A stretch of DNA of 64,000 bases from Bryobacteraceae bacterium (GTDB taxonomy: Bacteria > Acidobacteriota > Terriglobia > Bryobacterales > Bryobacteraceae), in assembly GCA_029975915.1 (NCBI GenBank), contig JARKOC010000352.1, positions 248,001 through 312,000 of the forward strand. Direction: 5' to 3'. Positions within the stretch are counted from its first letter, which is position 1; each line of letters opens with the position of its first letter. The notes below the pieces were generated by a model that did no database searches, was not told where the DNA came from, and was given only the letters and a program-made list of their open reading frames with translations. The position numbers and the translations under genes are program-made. Positions 26,139 to 33,663 of this stretch are shown piece after piece.

Positions 26139-26215
26139 CCTACTCCACTTGACGAAGACCGCCGTGCGGAGGATTACAGCCAGCCGGGGTGGAATTTGGT
26201 ATCCTCCCCTACGGA

Positions 26216-26578
26216 ATGATTTATATTACCTTGGTCGCAATCGGATTGGCCGCCGGCGTACTTTCCGGCATGTTTGGCATCGGCGGTGGACTCATCATCG
26301 TGCCGGCGCTTCTGCTCATCCTCAAAATGGAGCAGTTCGCTGCCCTGGGCACGTCTCTGGCCGCCCTCATCCCCCCGGTGGGGCTGCTGGGCGCGGCGGA
26401 ATACTACCGCAACGGCCACATTAATCTCAAGTATGCCGGTCTGATCGCCATGGGCTTGTTCATTGGCGCCTATTTTGGGGCGCGTATTACGTTGGGCATG
26501 TCGCCTGAGGTGGTCAGGAAACTCTACGCGATCTTCTTGATTGCTGTTGCCGCGCGAATTTTGATCTGGGGAAAGTAG
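26216..26578 (+). CDS. small TauE/SafE (TSUP) family membrane protein
   Basis: 120 residues from the ATG at 26216 (an upstream in-frame GTG at 26189 would add nine polar residues and is less likely). Four membrane helices and the TSUP signature GVLSGMFGIGGGLIIVPALL followed by ALGTSLAALIPP. This is about half the usual 250 residues, a known single-repeat form of the family that would need to dimerise. Members export sulfite, sulfonates or other organic anions; the substrate here is unknown. Divergent from the sigma-factor operon. Confidence 0.85.
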   Translation: MIYITLVAIGLAAGVLSGMFGIGGGLIIVPALLLILKMEQFAALGTSLAALIPPVGLLGAAEYYRNGHINLKYAGLIAMGLFIGAYFGARITLGMSPEVVRKLYAIFLIAVAARILIWGK

Positions 26579-26586
26579 GTGTGCGC

Positions 26587-27078
26587 TTACGCCGTGCGAG
26601 CTTCGCTCCCGCCCTTGAGAAGTCTTGCGTTTTGACGCAACTCGTCACTGGACAGCGATCTGGTGCTGAAGATGGAGGCCTGCTTGGCCAGTCCTTTGAT
26701 GTCGCTACCTTCTTCCACGACCATCTCGTGCTCAACCCAGTTTGACAGCGGGATGTTGCGGAAGTAGAGCCGCTCCTGCAAGACCAAAGCCTTTCGATTC
26801 AGGAACATGGACTTGTTTTCCCGCATGTAGTGGCGTTCTTCCACGCGGAATTCGCCCAGGAACTGTTCGAGCGACTTGCGCATCGCCGACTCCTCCGCCG
26901 TCTTCACCTTTTCTTCAACGATTTTCTCCTGGGAGCGGATGACCGCATTCGCCTCGGCGAGCGATTCGCGTTCCTTTGAGACCGCCACCTCCAGTTTCGC
27001 CTGCATGATGTAGAAGGCCAGCAGGGCTGAACCGGCGGCCACGAAGACCGGCAGAAGGATCCAGAGCATTGAAGCCAT
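26587..27078 (-). CDS. membrane-anchored coiled-coil protein of unknown function
   Basis: 163 residues starting at the ATG at 27078, which has GGGGAGGTG eight bases upstream; the upstream ATG at 27099 overlaps that site. One N-terminal membrane helix (about 4-24), then a helical coiled-coil-like region rich in Glu and Lys (KERESLAEANAVIRSQEKIVEEKVKTAEE), then FRVEERHYMRENKSMFLNRKA and a C-terminal part with SLSSDELRQNARLLKGG. It converges on the TauE gene with only eight bases between the stops. No family is recognised. Confidence 0.7.
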   Translation of the reverse strand: MASMLWILLPVFVAAGSALLAFYIMQAKLEVAVSKERESLAEANAVIRSQEKIVEEKVKTAEESAMRKSLEQFLGEFRVEERHYMRENKSMFLNRKALVLQERLYFRNIPLSNWVEHEMVVEEGSDIKGLAKQASIFSTRSLSSDELRQNARLLKGGSEARTA

Positions 27079-27133
27079 AGCTTGCACCTCCCCATTCATC
27101 GGACTTAAGAGGCTGAACCTTTAGTTCAGTTAT

Positions 27134-28060
27134 TCAACTTAGTTCCCCGCCCTGTGTTCCATCTACCTTTGCCCCGCTCAGAAGATGAGCGAATAAACGG
27201 AGATGATAACCTGGCTCCCGGAAGGTCAATGCGCGACCAAACGAACTCAGCATGAGTCCTAACCGGAACGTCAGGCCAGAGATAAAACCTTCCTGCTTAG
27301 CAAGATAGGAGCAAGCGCCTGCGGCCCGGTCAGCGGCTTCCAGGGCACGTCCCGCAACCGTGACCGGCCGCCGGGCTTTGCCGGTGAGGGTCGCTCGTGC
27401 CCCATCAATAGATAGTGTCTTTTTGCCAGAGCTCCTGACCTGGCGGAACAGGTCCACTTCGGCCCAACTGTCCCAATAGCGCTTCTCGTCCAGGTAGTTC
27501 ATGCCAGCGATGAAGCGCCGCCTCACCATGATGAGCCAGCCGCGGGCGGCCTGAACGGTGTCGCCGTCAGGGATCGAGGCGGGCGGGTCGTCGTTGGCCA
27601 GTGACGAGGCGCGCAGCGCAGCGCGGTCCGGCAGAGGGAAGGTCTGCGCCAAGACATCTCCTTTTTCATCAATGAGTTGACAAATGGCGGCAGAGGCGTC
27701 TTGCCGGTCGTCGAGGACAGCCGCCATGGTCTCCAGAGTCCTTGGTTGGGTCCGGATGCGCGGGTCCATCAGGACGACGTATTCGCCGTGGGCGACGCGG
27801 ATGCCTACGTTCCAGGCGCGGGTCCGGCCGAAGTTGCGCGGCAGGCGCATCACCACCAGCCACGGGTACGCGGTGTCAAGCTCAGGCGAGCCATCCACGC
27901 TTCCCAGATCGACGGAGACGACTTCCAGAGAGCCTGACGCGGCGCCAGCCGCCGCGAGCGAATCGAGACAGCCGGAGAGCAATTCCTGACTATTTCGTGA
28001 AGCAATGACCACGCTGATGCGTGGACCAACAGGTTCGGGTGATGGCTCGGTAGGTTGCAC
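27134..28060 (-). CDS. family 2 glycosyltransferase
   Basis: 308 residues with a GT-A fold: ISVVIASRNSQELLSGCLDSL at the N-terminus, the SVDLGSVDGSPELD nucleotide-binding stretch, LPRNFGRTRAWNVGIRVAHGEYVVLMDP (the last DP in place of the usual DxD), and GWLIMVRRRFIAGMNYLDEKRYW typical of polysaccharide GT2 enzymes. It lacks long membrane segments. It starts at a GTG. The neighbouring PEP-CTERM gene fits a surface-polysaccharide setting, because PEP-CTERM sorting usually occurs with exopolysaccharide synthesis, but no other polysaccharide genes are next to it. Confidence 0.88.
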   Translation of the reverse strand: MQPTEPSPEPVGPRISVVIASRNSQELLSGCLDSLAAAGAASGSLEVVSVDLGSVDGSPELDTAYPWLVVMRLPRNFGRTRAWNVGIRVAHGEYVVLMDPRIRTQPRTLETMAAVLDDRQDASAAICQLIDEKGDVLAQTFPLPDRAALRASSLANDDPPASIPDGDTVQAARGWLIMVRRRFIAGMNYLDEKRYWDSWAEVDLFRQVRSSGKKTLSIDGARATLTGKARRPVTVAGRALEAADRAAGACSYLAKQEGFISGLTFRLGLMLSSFGRALTFREPGYHLRLFAHLLSGAKVDGTQGGELS

Positions 28061-28423
28061 CGCTTCAGATCATAGCGCAGTTGATTCTGCACCTCAGAAG
28101 TTCTCCCGCCGCCATACGCATTCGACTCACACAGGGCCCTGAACCCGGTCCACGGTGGCTAACGCAACTGGCCAAAACGGAGCCTGACCGGCACACAATG
28201 CAAGACATCCATCGAGACGGAACATGGCCCCAACCGCAGATCACGGGTGCGCTGAAACCACGGCGCCACTGAATCCGCTGAATCCTGAGATCGAAAGGAC
28301 GGACCCCTCTCGTGAGATTGGGATGGCTCTGTCTGACTCGCATCCAAAGGAGAAGATCAATCTACTCCCCGGACACCAGTGGATCCAACGCTCGACCGAC
28401 CAGATAGGCGGACCGGCGAGGCG
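28061..28423. other. 363-base intergenic region without a supportable gene
   Basis: This stretch lies between the start of the glycosyltransferase gene and the end of the PEP-CTERM gene. Open frames on both strands are short, lack ribosome-binding sequences and have no recognisable protein features. I see no strong hairpin or repeat. It presumably holds the promoter of the glycosyltransferase gene and the 3' end of the PEP-CTERM transcript. Confidence 0.5.
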
Positions 28424-29092
28424 TTAACGGCGTCTCAGCAGCGCCAAACCTGCGAGTCCCGCTCCCATCAGGACGAAGGAGGCCGGCTCGGGGATGGCCG
28501 ACATCGGGCCGTCGACCGCCAAGTGGCTGTTGTAGCCGTTGTCGCCGCCGTTGAGCAGGATGAAGCCGAGCCTGTAGGTTCCCGATGCCGGCGCCGTCCA
28601 AGTGAAGGTCTGCCAACCCGTGGAACCGTTTTGACCGCCGACCGAGACGATGGACGCAAGCAGTGAAATATTGCCCGGCTGAGCCACGAAGAACGCGCTG
28701 TCTGTGAAAGGGAGGTAGTCATCTGCGTAGAACAAGTAGCTGAAATTCACCTGCTCTCCCGCCGACATCGTCACCGATTGCGCAATCGCGGCGCCGCCAT
28801 AGTAGACATCACCGGAAGGGTTGAAGGGGTCGAAATTTGCGGCTGTCAATCCAAACAGCGCCGGGGCATCGGTATCACCGCCGGTCAGCAGCGCGAAATA
28901 GTTGCCATCCGCAGGACTGTAGACCGTCGAATTCTGGGTCAGGTAGCTGGTGACCACGGTAGCGCCCGAACTCGTCCAACCAGTCAGGTCGCCGGTTTCA
29001 AACCCGCTATTGATCACAGCTCCAAAACCGGGCGTAGCCGCCAGAATCACCAGCACGGCACTTATCTGAATCACCCGGCAGATGCTCGACAT
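28424..29092 (-). CDS. PEP-CTERM sorting-domain protein
   Basis: 222 residues: signal peptide (about residues 1-25, ending TPGFGA), then a beta-sandwich of the kind seen in PEP-CTERM proteins (INSGFETGDLTGWTSSG, TGWQTFTWTAPASGTYRLGF), and the C-terminal signal IPEPASFVLMGAGLAGLALL plus RRR. That tail is recognised and removed by an exosortase (EpsH-type) at the inner membrane. The NSGFETGDLTGW start is typical of the carbohydrate-binding-like members. The ATG at 29092 has AAGGAG six bases upstream. The exosortase itself is not in this window. Confidence 0.9.
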   Translation of the reverse strand: MSSICRVIQISAVLVILAATPGFGAVINSGFETGDLTGWTSSGATVVTSYLTQNSTVYSPADGNYFALLTGGDTDAPALFGLTAANFDPFNPSGDVYYGGAAIAQSVTMSAGEQVNFSYLFYADDYLPFTDSAFFVAQPGNISLLASIVSVGGQNGSTGWQTFTWTAPASGTYRLGFILLNGGDNGYNSHLAVDGPMSAIPEPASFVLMGAGLAGLALLRRR

Positions 29093-29104
29093 TTTCACTC
29101 CTTC

Positions 29105-29303
29105 TTGTTCAATAAGAGGGAGTATAACATCGCAAGGTCTTCAATGGAAGAGGTTTGTGTATTTTGGGTGGCGGCCACGGGTACGGCAGTCCGGGATGCG
29201 GCCCGCTTCAGGAAGGCAACGAACCGGGGCCGCCCCAGTTGTCCCTTTTTCAAGGACGGGTTCACTCCAGCCCGCCCGGTCTGTCAGAGGGCGGGGGTTC
29301 ACT
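29105..29303. other. intergenic stretch with GC-rich hairpin
   Basis: The 200 bases upstream of the PEP-CTERM gene contain a 7-bp GC stem (CCCGCCC 29271-29277 with GGGCGGG 29289-29295) and a small GTCC/GGAC hairpin (29241-29258). Short plus-strand frames here (for example 29155-29373) are Gly/Pro/Ser rich and look spurious. Nothing else is recognised. Confidence 0.4.
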
Positions 29304-29624
29304 TTATAGCTTCGCGGTTTCGGAGCAGATCTGGGAAGAGATGGCAAACCCGGCAAGCAGGAGAAGAATCTAGTCCACGGGGATGCGGTATCTGGGCATG
29401 TAGGCGGTGACGTAGTAGATGAGCGGGAACGACAGGAGGGTAAGCAGGAGAGCGACGCGCTGGGCGGGGTTGAGGAGGGGCCAAGCGCGCCAGGCCCCGA
29501 GAAGGGCCAGCAAGCTCAGTATGTGGTCCCGGCGGCTGTCAGCAGGTCGCGGCGCCAGCCGGCCAGGACCCAGGGCTGCTGTTTGATGACTACTCCAACG
29601 GTCAGATCCGTGTCTGTTCGCCAA
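29304..29624 (-). pseudogene. remnant of a multi-pass membrane protein gene (glycosyltransferase-39-like C-terminus)
   Basis: On the minus strand, an open frame ends at 29370 with the peptide PLIYYVTAYMPRYRIPVD and a TAG. Read through the TAG, the frame continues ILLLLAGFAISSQICSETAKL to a TAA at 29304. A Trp codon (TGG) in place of the TAG would give YRIPVDWILLLLAGFA, exactly the end of many membrane glycosyltransferases of the GT39/ArnT type. The upstream part is only about 35 residues of membrane-like sequence (LLALLGAWRAWPLLNPAQRVALLL); the rest of the gene, normally several hundred residues, is missing. So this is a truncated relic with an internal stop. A separate short frame on the same strand (about 29523-29690) may be more of it after a frameshift. 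Confidence 0.55.
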
Positions 29625-29713
29625 TCGGCAACCTGCGGCGCGGCGCCCCGGCGCCGCCGTCGAGCCAGCAAACCGGCAGGTTTGGACACCAACCCTTTTC
29701 GCTTAGTTCACTG

Positions 29714-31741
29714 TCACTTCTTCGCGGTCCACTCGCCGACCCAGTCAAGGAAGGTCTTGTACCAGAGCAGCGAGTTCTGCGGCTTGAGGATCCAGTGTCC
29801 TTCGTCGGGGTAGATGAGGAGTTTCGACGGGATCTTTTGGGCCTGGAGAGCGGTGAAGAGTTGGAGGCCCTGGCCGTAGGGGACTCGGAAGTCGAGCTCG
29901 CCGTGAATGACCAGAGTCGGCGTCTTGAAACCGGCGGCGTAGGTTGAAGGCGACCACTTATCGTGCAGTTCTGGCGTTTGCCAGGGGAAGCCTTTGTTTT
30001 CCCATGTCGAGAACCAAAGTTCCTCGGTTTCGCCACCCATGGAACGGAGGTCGTAGACACCGGCGTGCGAGACCAGCGCCTTGAAGCGCTGCGAGTGGCC
30101 GAGGATCCAATTCACCATGTAGCCGCCATAACTGCCGCCTGCGGCGGCCATGCGTTCGGAGTCGGCCCACGGCTGGGCGGAGACGTGATCGACGACGGCC
30201 ATGATGTCCTCATAGACCCTGCCGCCCCAATCGCCGTTGATGTCGTCGGTGAATTTCGTCCCGTAGCCGGTGGAGCCGCGTGGATTGGGCATGACGACGA
30301 CAAATCCGGCGGTGGCGAAGACCTGCTGGTTCCAGCGGAAGCTGAAGCTCTCGCCCCATGCGCCCTGGGGTCCGCCGTGGATGAGGAAGAGGACCGGGTA
30401 CTTTTTCTTGGGGTCAAAATCGGGCGGCTTGAGGAGAAACGAGTGGACCTGGGCGGATTCGGCACCGGCTACAGTGAACTCTTCAAGCGGGCGCAAGTCG
30501 TAGGCGTTGAGCAGATCGGCGTTCAACTTTGTGAGGGCAATAGGAGCGCCGCCGGAGGAAGACGCCTTGTAGATCTCGGTGGGGGAGGCTCCGGTGGATT
30601 CGCTGTAGATCAGGGTCTTGCCGTCGGAGGAAAACTGGAGGTCGCCGACGGTGGAGGCGCCCTGGACGATGGCACGCGTACCGCCGCCGGTGATCGGGAT
30701 CATGTGCGCGGTGTGGCGGCCGCGGTCGCCAATGGTAAAAGCGATGCGTTTGGAGTCAGGGTGCCAGGTGAAGCTTTCGACATGGCGATCGAGGTTTTCG
30801 GTGAGGGTCTCAATCATGCCGGTTTCGCGGTTCATGACGACCAGGCGCCAGCGATCGCTTTCATAGCCGGCGCGGACCTGCATGCGCCAGGCGATGTACT
30901 TGCCGTCGGGCGAATACTGCGGGGCGGTGTCGGCGCCAGGGCTCATCGAGACTTTCTTGGCTTCACCACCCTCAAGAGGCACAGTGAAGATCTCCGTGTT
31001 GGTGGATAGCGCCTGATCCGGGTCGAGATTGGCGGCGTAACAGATCTCCTTGCCATCGGGCGAGACCGAGTATTCGCCGCCGCCGCCAAGGGCGAAGGGA
31101 GGGACATCGTAGTTGAGGCCGGGAGTCAGGTCGCGGGGCGTGGCGCCGTCGAGGGCGACGACGAAGAGGTGTTTGCGGCGGGGCGTCTGCCATTCGGTCC
31201 AATGGCGGTAGAGCAGGCCGGTGTAGATGCGCGCCTTGACCTTGCTCTTGCTCTCGTCGTCGATCTTTTTGGCATTGCAGGCGTCGTCGGCGCAATCCGG
31301 GAAGACTGCGGAGACGGCGACGATGAACTTGCCGTCGGGACTCCAGGTGAACTCCTCGATGCCGGTGGAAAGCTTTGTCAACTGCCTGGGCGACGTTCCA
31401 TCGGGCTTCATCAGCCAGATCTGGGTAGAGCCTGATCTGGACGACAGGAAGGCGATCTGCTTGGAATCGGGCGAGAAGCGCGGATGGAAGTTGCGGCCCT
31501 CGGTGGCTATGGCCTTCGGATAGGCCGCCGTCGCCGGGGTTACGTAAAGATGGCGCTGCGTGGTGTTGCCCTCGACATCGACGGTGCCAACCGTGAAGGC
31601 GACCAACTGGCCATCGGGGGACAGACTCGGCTCGGAGATACGCTTCAGCCGCATCATCGCCTGGGCGGTAAACGGTTCCTTCGCCTCGGCGAAACCGGCG
31701 ACAGCGAACATCGACAACACTGAGACGGCTAGGACGCGCAT
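29714..31741 (-). CDS. secreted S9-family peptidase (prolyl oligopeptidase / acylaminoacyl-peptidase type)
   Basis: 675 residues. A signal peptide (MRVLAVSVLSMFAVAGFAEA) is followed by a WD40/TolB-like propeller with repeated FSPDSKQIAF, WSPDGKFIVAV and YSPDGKYIAW strands (about residues 40-400). The C-terminal alpha/beta hydrolase has the nucleophile Ser in AAGGSYGGYMVNW, the Asp in HGELDFRVP and the His in YPDEGHWI. The oxyanion region is LFLIHGGPQGAWG. Such enzymes cleave oligopeptides from the N-terminus; the propeller gates access. Divergent from the gamma carbonic anhydrase gene across 56 bases. Confidence 0.94.
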   Translation of the reverse strand: MRVLAVSVLSMFAVAGFAEAKEPFTAQAMMRLKRISEPSLSPDGQLVAFTVGTVDVEGNTTQRHLYVTPATAAYPKAIATEGRNFHPRFSPDSKQIAFLSSRSGSTQIWLMKPDGTSPRQLTKLSTGIEEFTWSPDGKFIVAVSAVFPDCADDACNAKKIDDESKSKVKARIYTGLLYRHWTEWQTPRRKHLFVVALDGATPRDLTPGLNYDVPPFALGGGGEYSVSPDGKEICYAANLDPDQALSTNTEIFTVPLEGGEAKKVSMSPGADTAPQYSPDGKYIAWRMQVRAGYESDRWRLVVMNRETGMIETLTENLDRHVESFTWHPDSKRIAFTIGDRGRHTAHMIPITGGGTRAIVQGASTVGDLQFSSDGKTLIYSESTGASPTEIYKASSSGGAPIALTKLNADLLNAYDLRPLEEFTVAGAESAQVHSFLLKPPDFDPKKKYPVLFLIHGGPQGAWGESFSFRWNQQVFATAGFVVVMPNPRGSTGYGTKFTDDINGDWGGRVYEDIMAVVDHVSAQPWADSERMAAAGGSYGGYMVNWILGHSQRFKALVSHAGVYDLRSMGGETEELWFSTWENKGFPWQTPELHDKWSPSTYAAGFKTPTLVIHGELDFRVPYGQGLQLFTALQAQKIPSKLLIYPDEGHWILKPQNSLLWYKTFLDWVGEWTAKK

Positions 31742-31797
31742 ATCTCAGATTGTAACTTCTGATGGCTGGTAAAATGGGGTATTCCGGACCAACCACT

Positions 31798-32313
31798 ATG
31801 ATTAGACCCTATCGCGGTATCTTCCCGAAGGTGCCCCAAAGCGCGTATGTTGACCAGGCGGCGCAGGTGATTGGGGATGTGACACTCGGCGAGCGGGCCA
31901 GCGTGTGGCCCTGTACGGTGCTGCGCGGAGACGTGAACAGGATTGTCGTCGGCGAAGACTCGAACATTCAGGATGGCACCGTTTTACACGGCGAGTTGGA
32001 CAAGTATCCAGTCATCGTCGGCAACCGCGTGACAGTGGGCCATATGGCCTGTCTGCATGGCTGCGTGGTCGAAGACGATTGCCTGATCGGCATCGGCGCG
32101 ATCGTGCTGAACGGCGCGAGGATCGGAAAAGGATCGGTTGTCGCCGCTGGAGCGCTGGTGCCGGAAGGCATGGAAGTGCCGCCGAATTCGATGGTGATGG
32201 GCACGCCGGCGAAGATCCGGCGAGAGGTGACGCCCGAGGAAAAAGCGCGTTTCGCCGAAAATGCCCAGCGCTACCTCCGATACCGCCAGGATTTCAAGGA
32301 CGAACCCGTTTGA
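31798..32313 (+). CDS. gamma-class carbonic anhydrase-like protein
   Basis: 171 residues folding as a left-handed parallel beta helix with hexapeptide repeats (AAQVIGDVTLGERASVWPCTVLRGDV). The three zinc His of the gamma class are visible in TVLHGEL, TVGHMACLHGC (second and third). Members hydrate CO2 or are catalytically weak relatives (YrdA/PaaY). I chose the ATG at 31798, where homology begins; earlier in-frame ATGs at 31774 and 31762 add residues without family support. Its stop overlaps the TTG start of hisS, so the two are coupled. Confidence 0.9.
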   Translation: MIRPYRGIFPKVPQSAYVDQAAQVIGDVTLGERASVWPCTVLRGDVNRIVVGEDSNIQDGTVLHGELDKYPVIVGNRVTVGHMACLHGCVVEDDCLIGIGAIVLNGARIGKGSVVAAGALVPEGMEVPPNSMVMGTPAKIRREVTPEEKARFAENAQRYLRYRQDFKDEPV

Positions 32314-33557
32314 TCAAAGCCATCCGAGGGACCAGGGACATTCTGCCGCCGTCGTCGGCGGTATGGAACAGCGTGGAGGCGTCGGCGCGGGAAGTTTTCC
32401 GGACATTCAATTACCAGGAGATCCGGACGCCGCTTTTCGAGGAGACGGTGCTGTTTGCCCGTGGCGTGGGCGAGGAGACCGACATTGTCTCGAAAGAGAT
32501 GTACACGTGGGAGGACCGCGACGGGACGTCGATCACGCTGCGGCCGGAGAACACGGCATCGGTGATTCGCAGCTACATCGAGCACCGGATGGACCAGTGG
32601 GTGGGCGTGAAAAAGCTTTACTACATGGGTCCGATGTTCCGGAGGGAGAGGCCGCAAAAAGGAAGATACCGGCAGTTCTTCCAGATAGGGGCGGAGTGCA
32701 TCGGGTCGGAGTCGCCTTTGATCGACGCCGAGGTGATCGAGCTGGTGGTCGAGATCCTGGAGCGCTGCGGAGTTGAAGGCGCAAAGCTGCTGTTGAATTC
32801 CGTGGGTTGTCCGAAATGCCGCCCGGGATTCATCGAAACGCTGAAGTCGAGCTTGCAGACGGTGAAAGGCGGCATGTGCGGGGATTGCCAGCGGCGGGCT
32901 GATACAAACGCACTGAGGGTGCTCGACTGCAAGGTAGAGGCAGATCAGGCGATCATTGACGCTTTGCCGTCGATCCTCGATCATCTGTGCGGGGAATGCG
33001 CGGGGCATTTCGCAACGGTGAAGGACCTGCTCACGGCGCGGGGAATCGCATTTGAAGTGAAGCCGCGGCTGGTGCGCGGGCTGGATTACTACACCAAGAC
33101 GACGTTCGAATTCGTTCATGGCGCGCTGGGAGCGCAGAGCGCCGTGTGTGGCGGCGGGCGTTATGACGGCCTGGCGGAGTCGCTGGGATCGCGCGTCGCC
33201 GCGCCGGGTATCGGGTTTTCCATCGGCGAGGATCGTCTGGTGATGACCATCGAGGAGGCGCGCGCGGGGCGGGCGGCAGCCGGACCCGACCTGTTCATCG
33301 CGCCGATGGGCAAAGCGGCTACAAAGCACGCCGCCGTGCTGGCGCGCGATTTGCGCCGGGAAGGGCTGGTGGTTGAGGTCAGCGCGGACAAGAAACTGAA
33401 GCGAGCGCTGGAAACGGCCAACAAGACGGCGGCGCGGTGGACGCTGATCCTGGGCGACGACGAGCTGGCCCGCGGCGATTATTCGCTGAAAGCGATGGCT
33501 TCGGGTGAGCAGAAGAGCGTCAGACGCGAGGAGATCGCGCCGGCGGTACGCGGCTGA
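32310..33557 (+). CDS. hisS: histidyl-tRNA synthetase
   Basis: 415 residues, class II aminoacyl-tRNA synthetase that charges tRNA-His. IKAIRGTRDILPP at the N-terminus, motif 1 (FNYQEIRTPLFEETVLFARGVGEETDIV), motif 2 (GPMFRRERPQKGRYRQFFQIGAE), the HisA signature LVRGLDYYTKTTFEF and motif 3 (GIGFSIGEDRLV) are all present, followed by an anticodon-binding domain. Two CxxC pairs in the insertion (GCPKCRPG, CGDCQRR) are seen in many bacterial HisRS. The start is a TTG whose last two bases begin the TGA of the carbonic anhydrase gene. Confidence 0.96.
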   Translation: MIKAIRGTRDILPPSSAVWNSVEASAREVFRTFNYQEIRTPLFEETVLFARGVGEETDIVSKEMYTWEDRDGTSITLRPENTASVIRSYIEHRMDQWVGVKKLYYMGPMFRRERPQKGRYRQFFQIGAECIGSESPLIDAEVIELVVEILERCGVEGAKLLLNSVGCPKCRPGFIETLKSSLQTVKGGMCGDCQRRADTNALRVLDCKVEADQAIIDALPSILDHLCGECAGHFATVKDLLTARGIAFEVKPRLVRGLDYYTKTTFEFVHGALGAQSAVCGGGRYDGLAESLGSRVAAPGIGFSIGEDRLVMTIEEARAGRAAAGPDLFIAPMGKAATKHAAVLARDLRREGLVVEVSADKKLKRALETANKTAARWTLILGDDELARGDYSLKAMASGEQKSVRREEIAPAVRG

Positions 33558-33663
33558 TCGCGCCGGTTCGGAGTACAATCAAAGATTCCCCAGGGGTCCC
33601 GGAGCGGGCGGGTTGTCCTGTACCGGCGCACCGAGGGGCCATGGGAGTAAAGGTTTCTAGAAG

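Noticed and set aside
29155..29373. short plus-strand frame upstream of the PEP-CTERM gene
   Set aside because: Gly/Pro/Ser-rich composition, no ribosome-binding sequence, and it overlaps the membrane-protein relic on the other strand.
32271..33578. 435-codon open frame on the minus strand
   Set aside because: Antisense to hisS, which carries all class II motifs.
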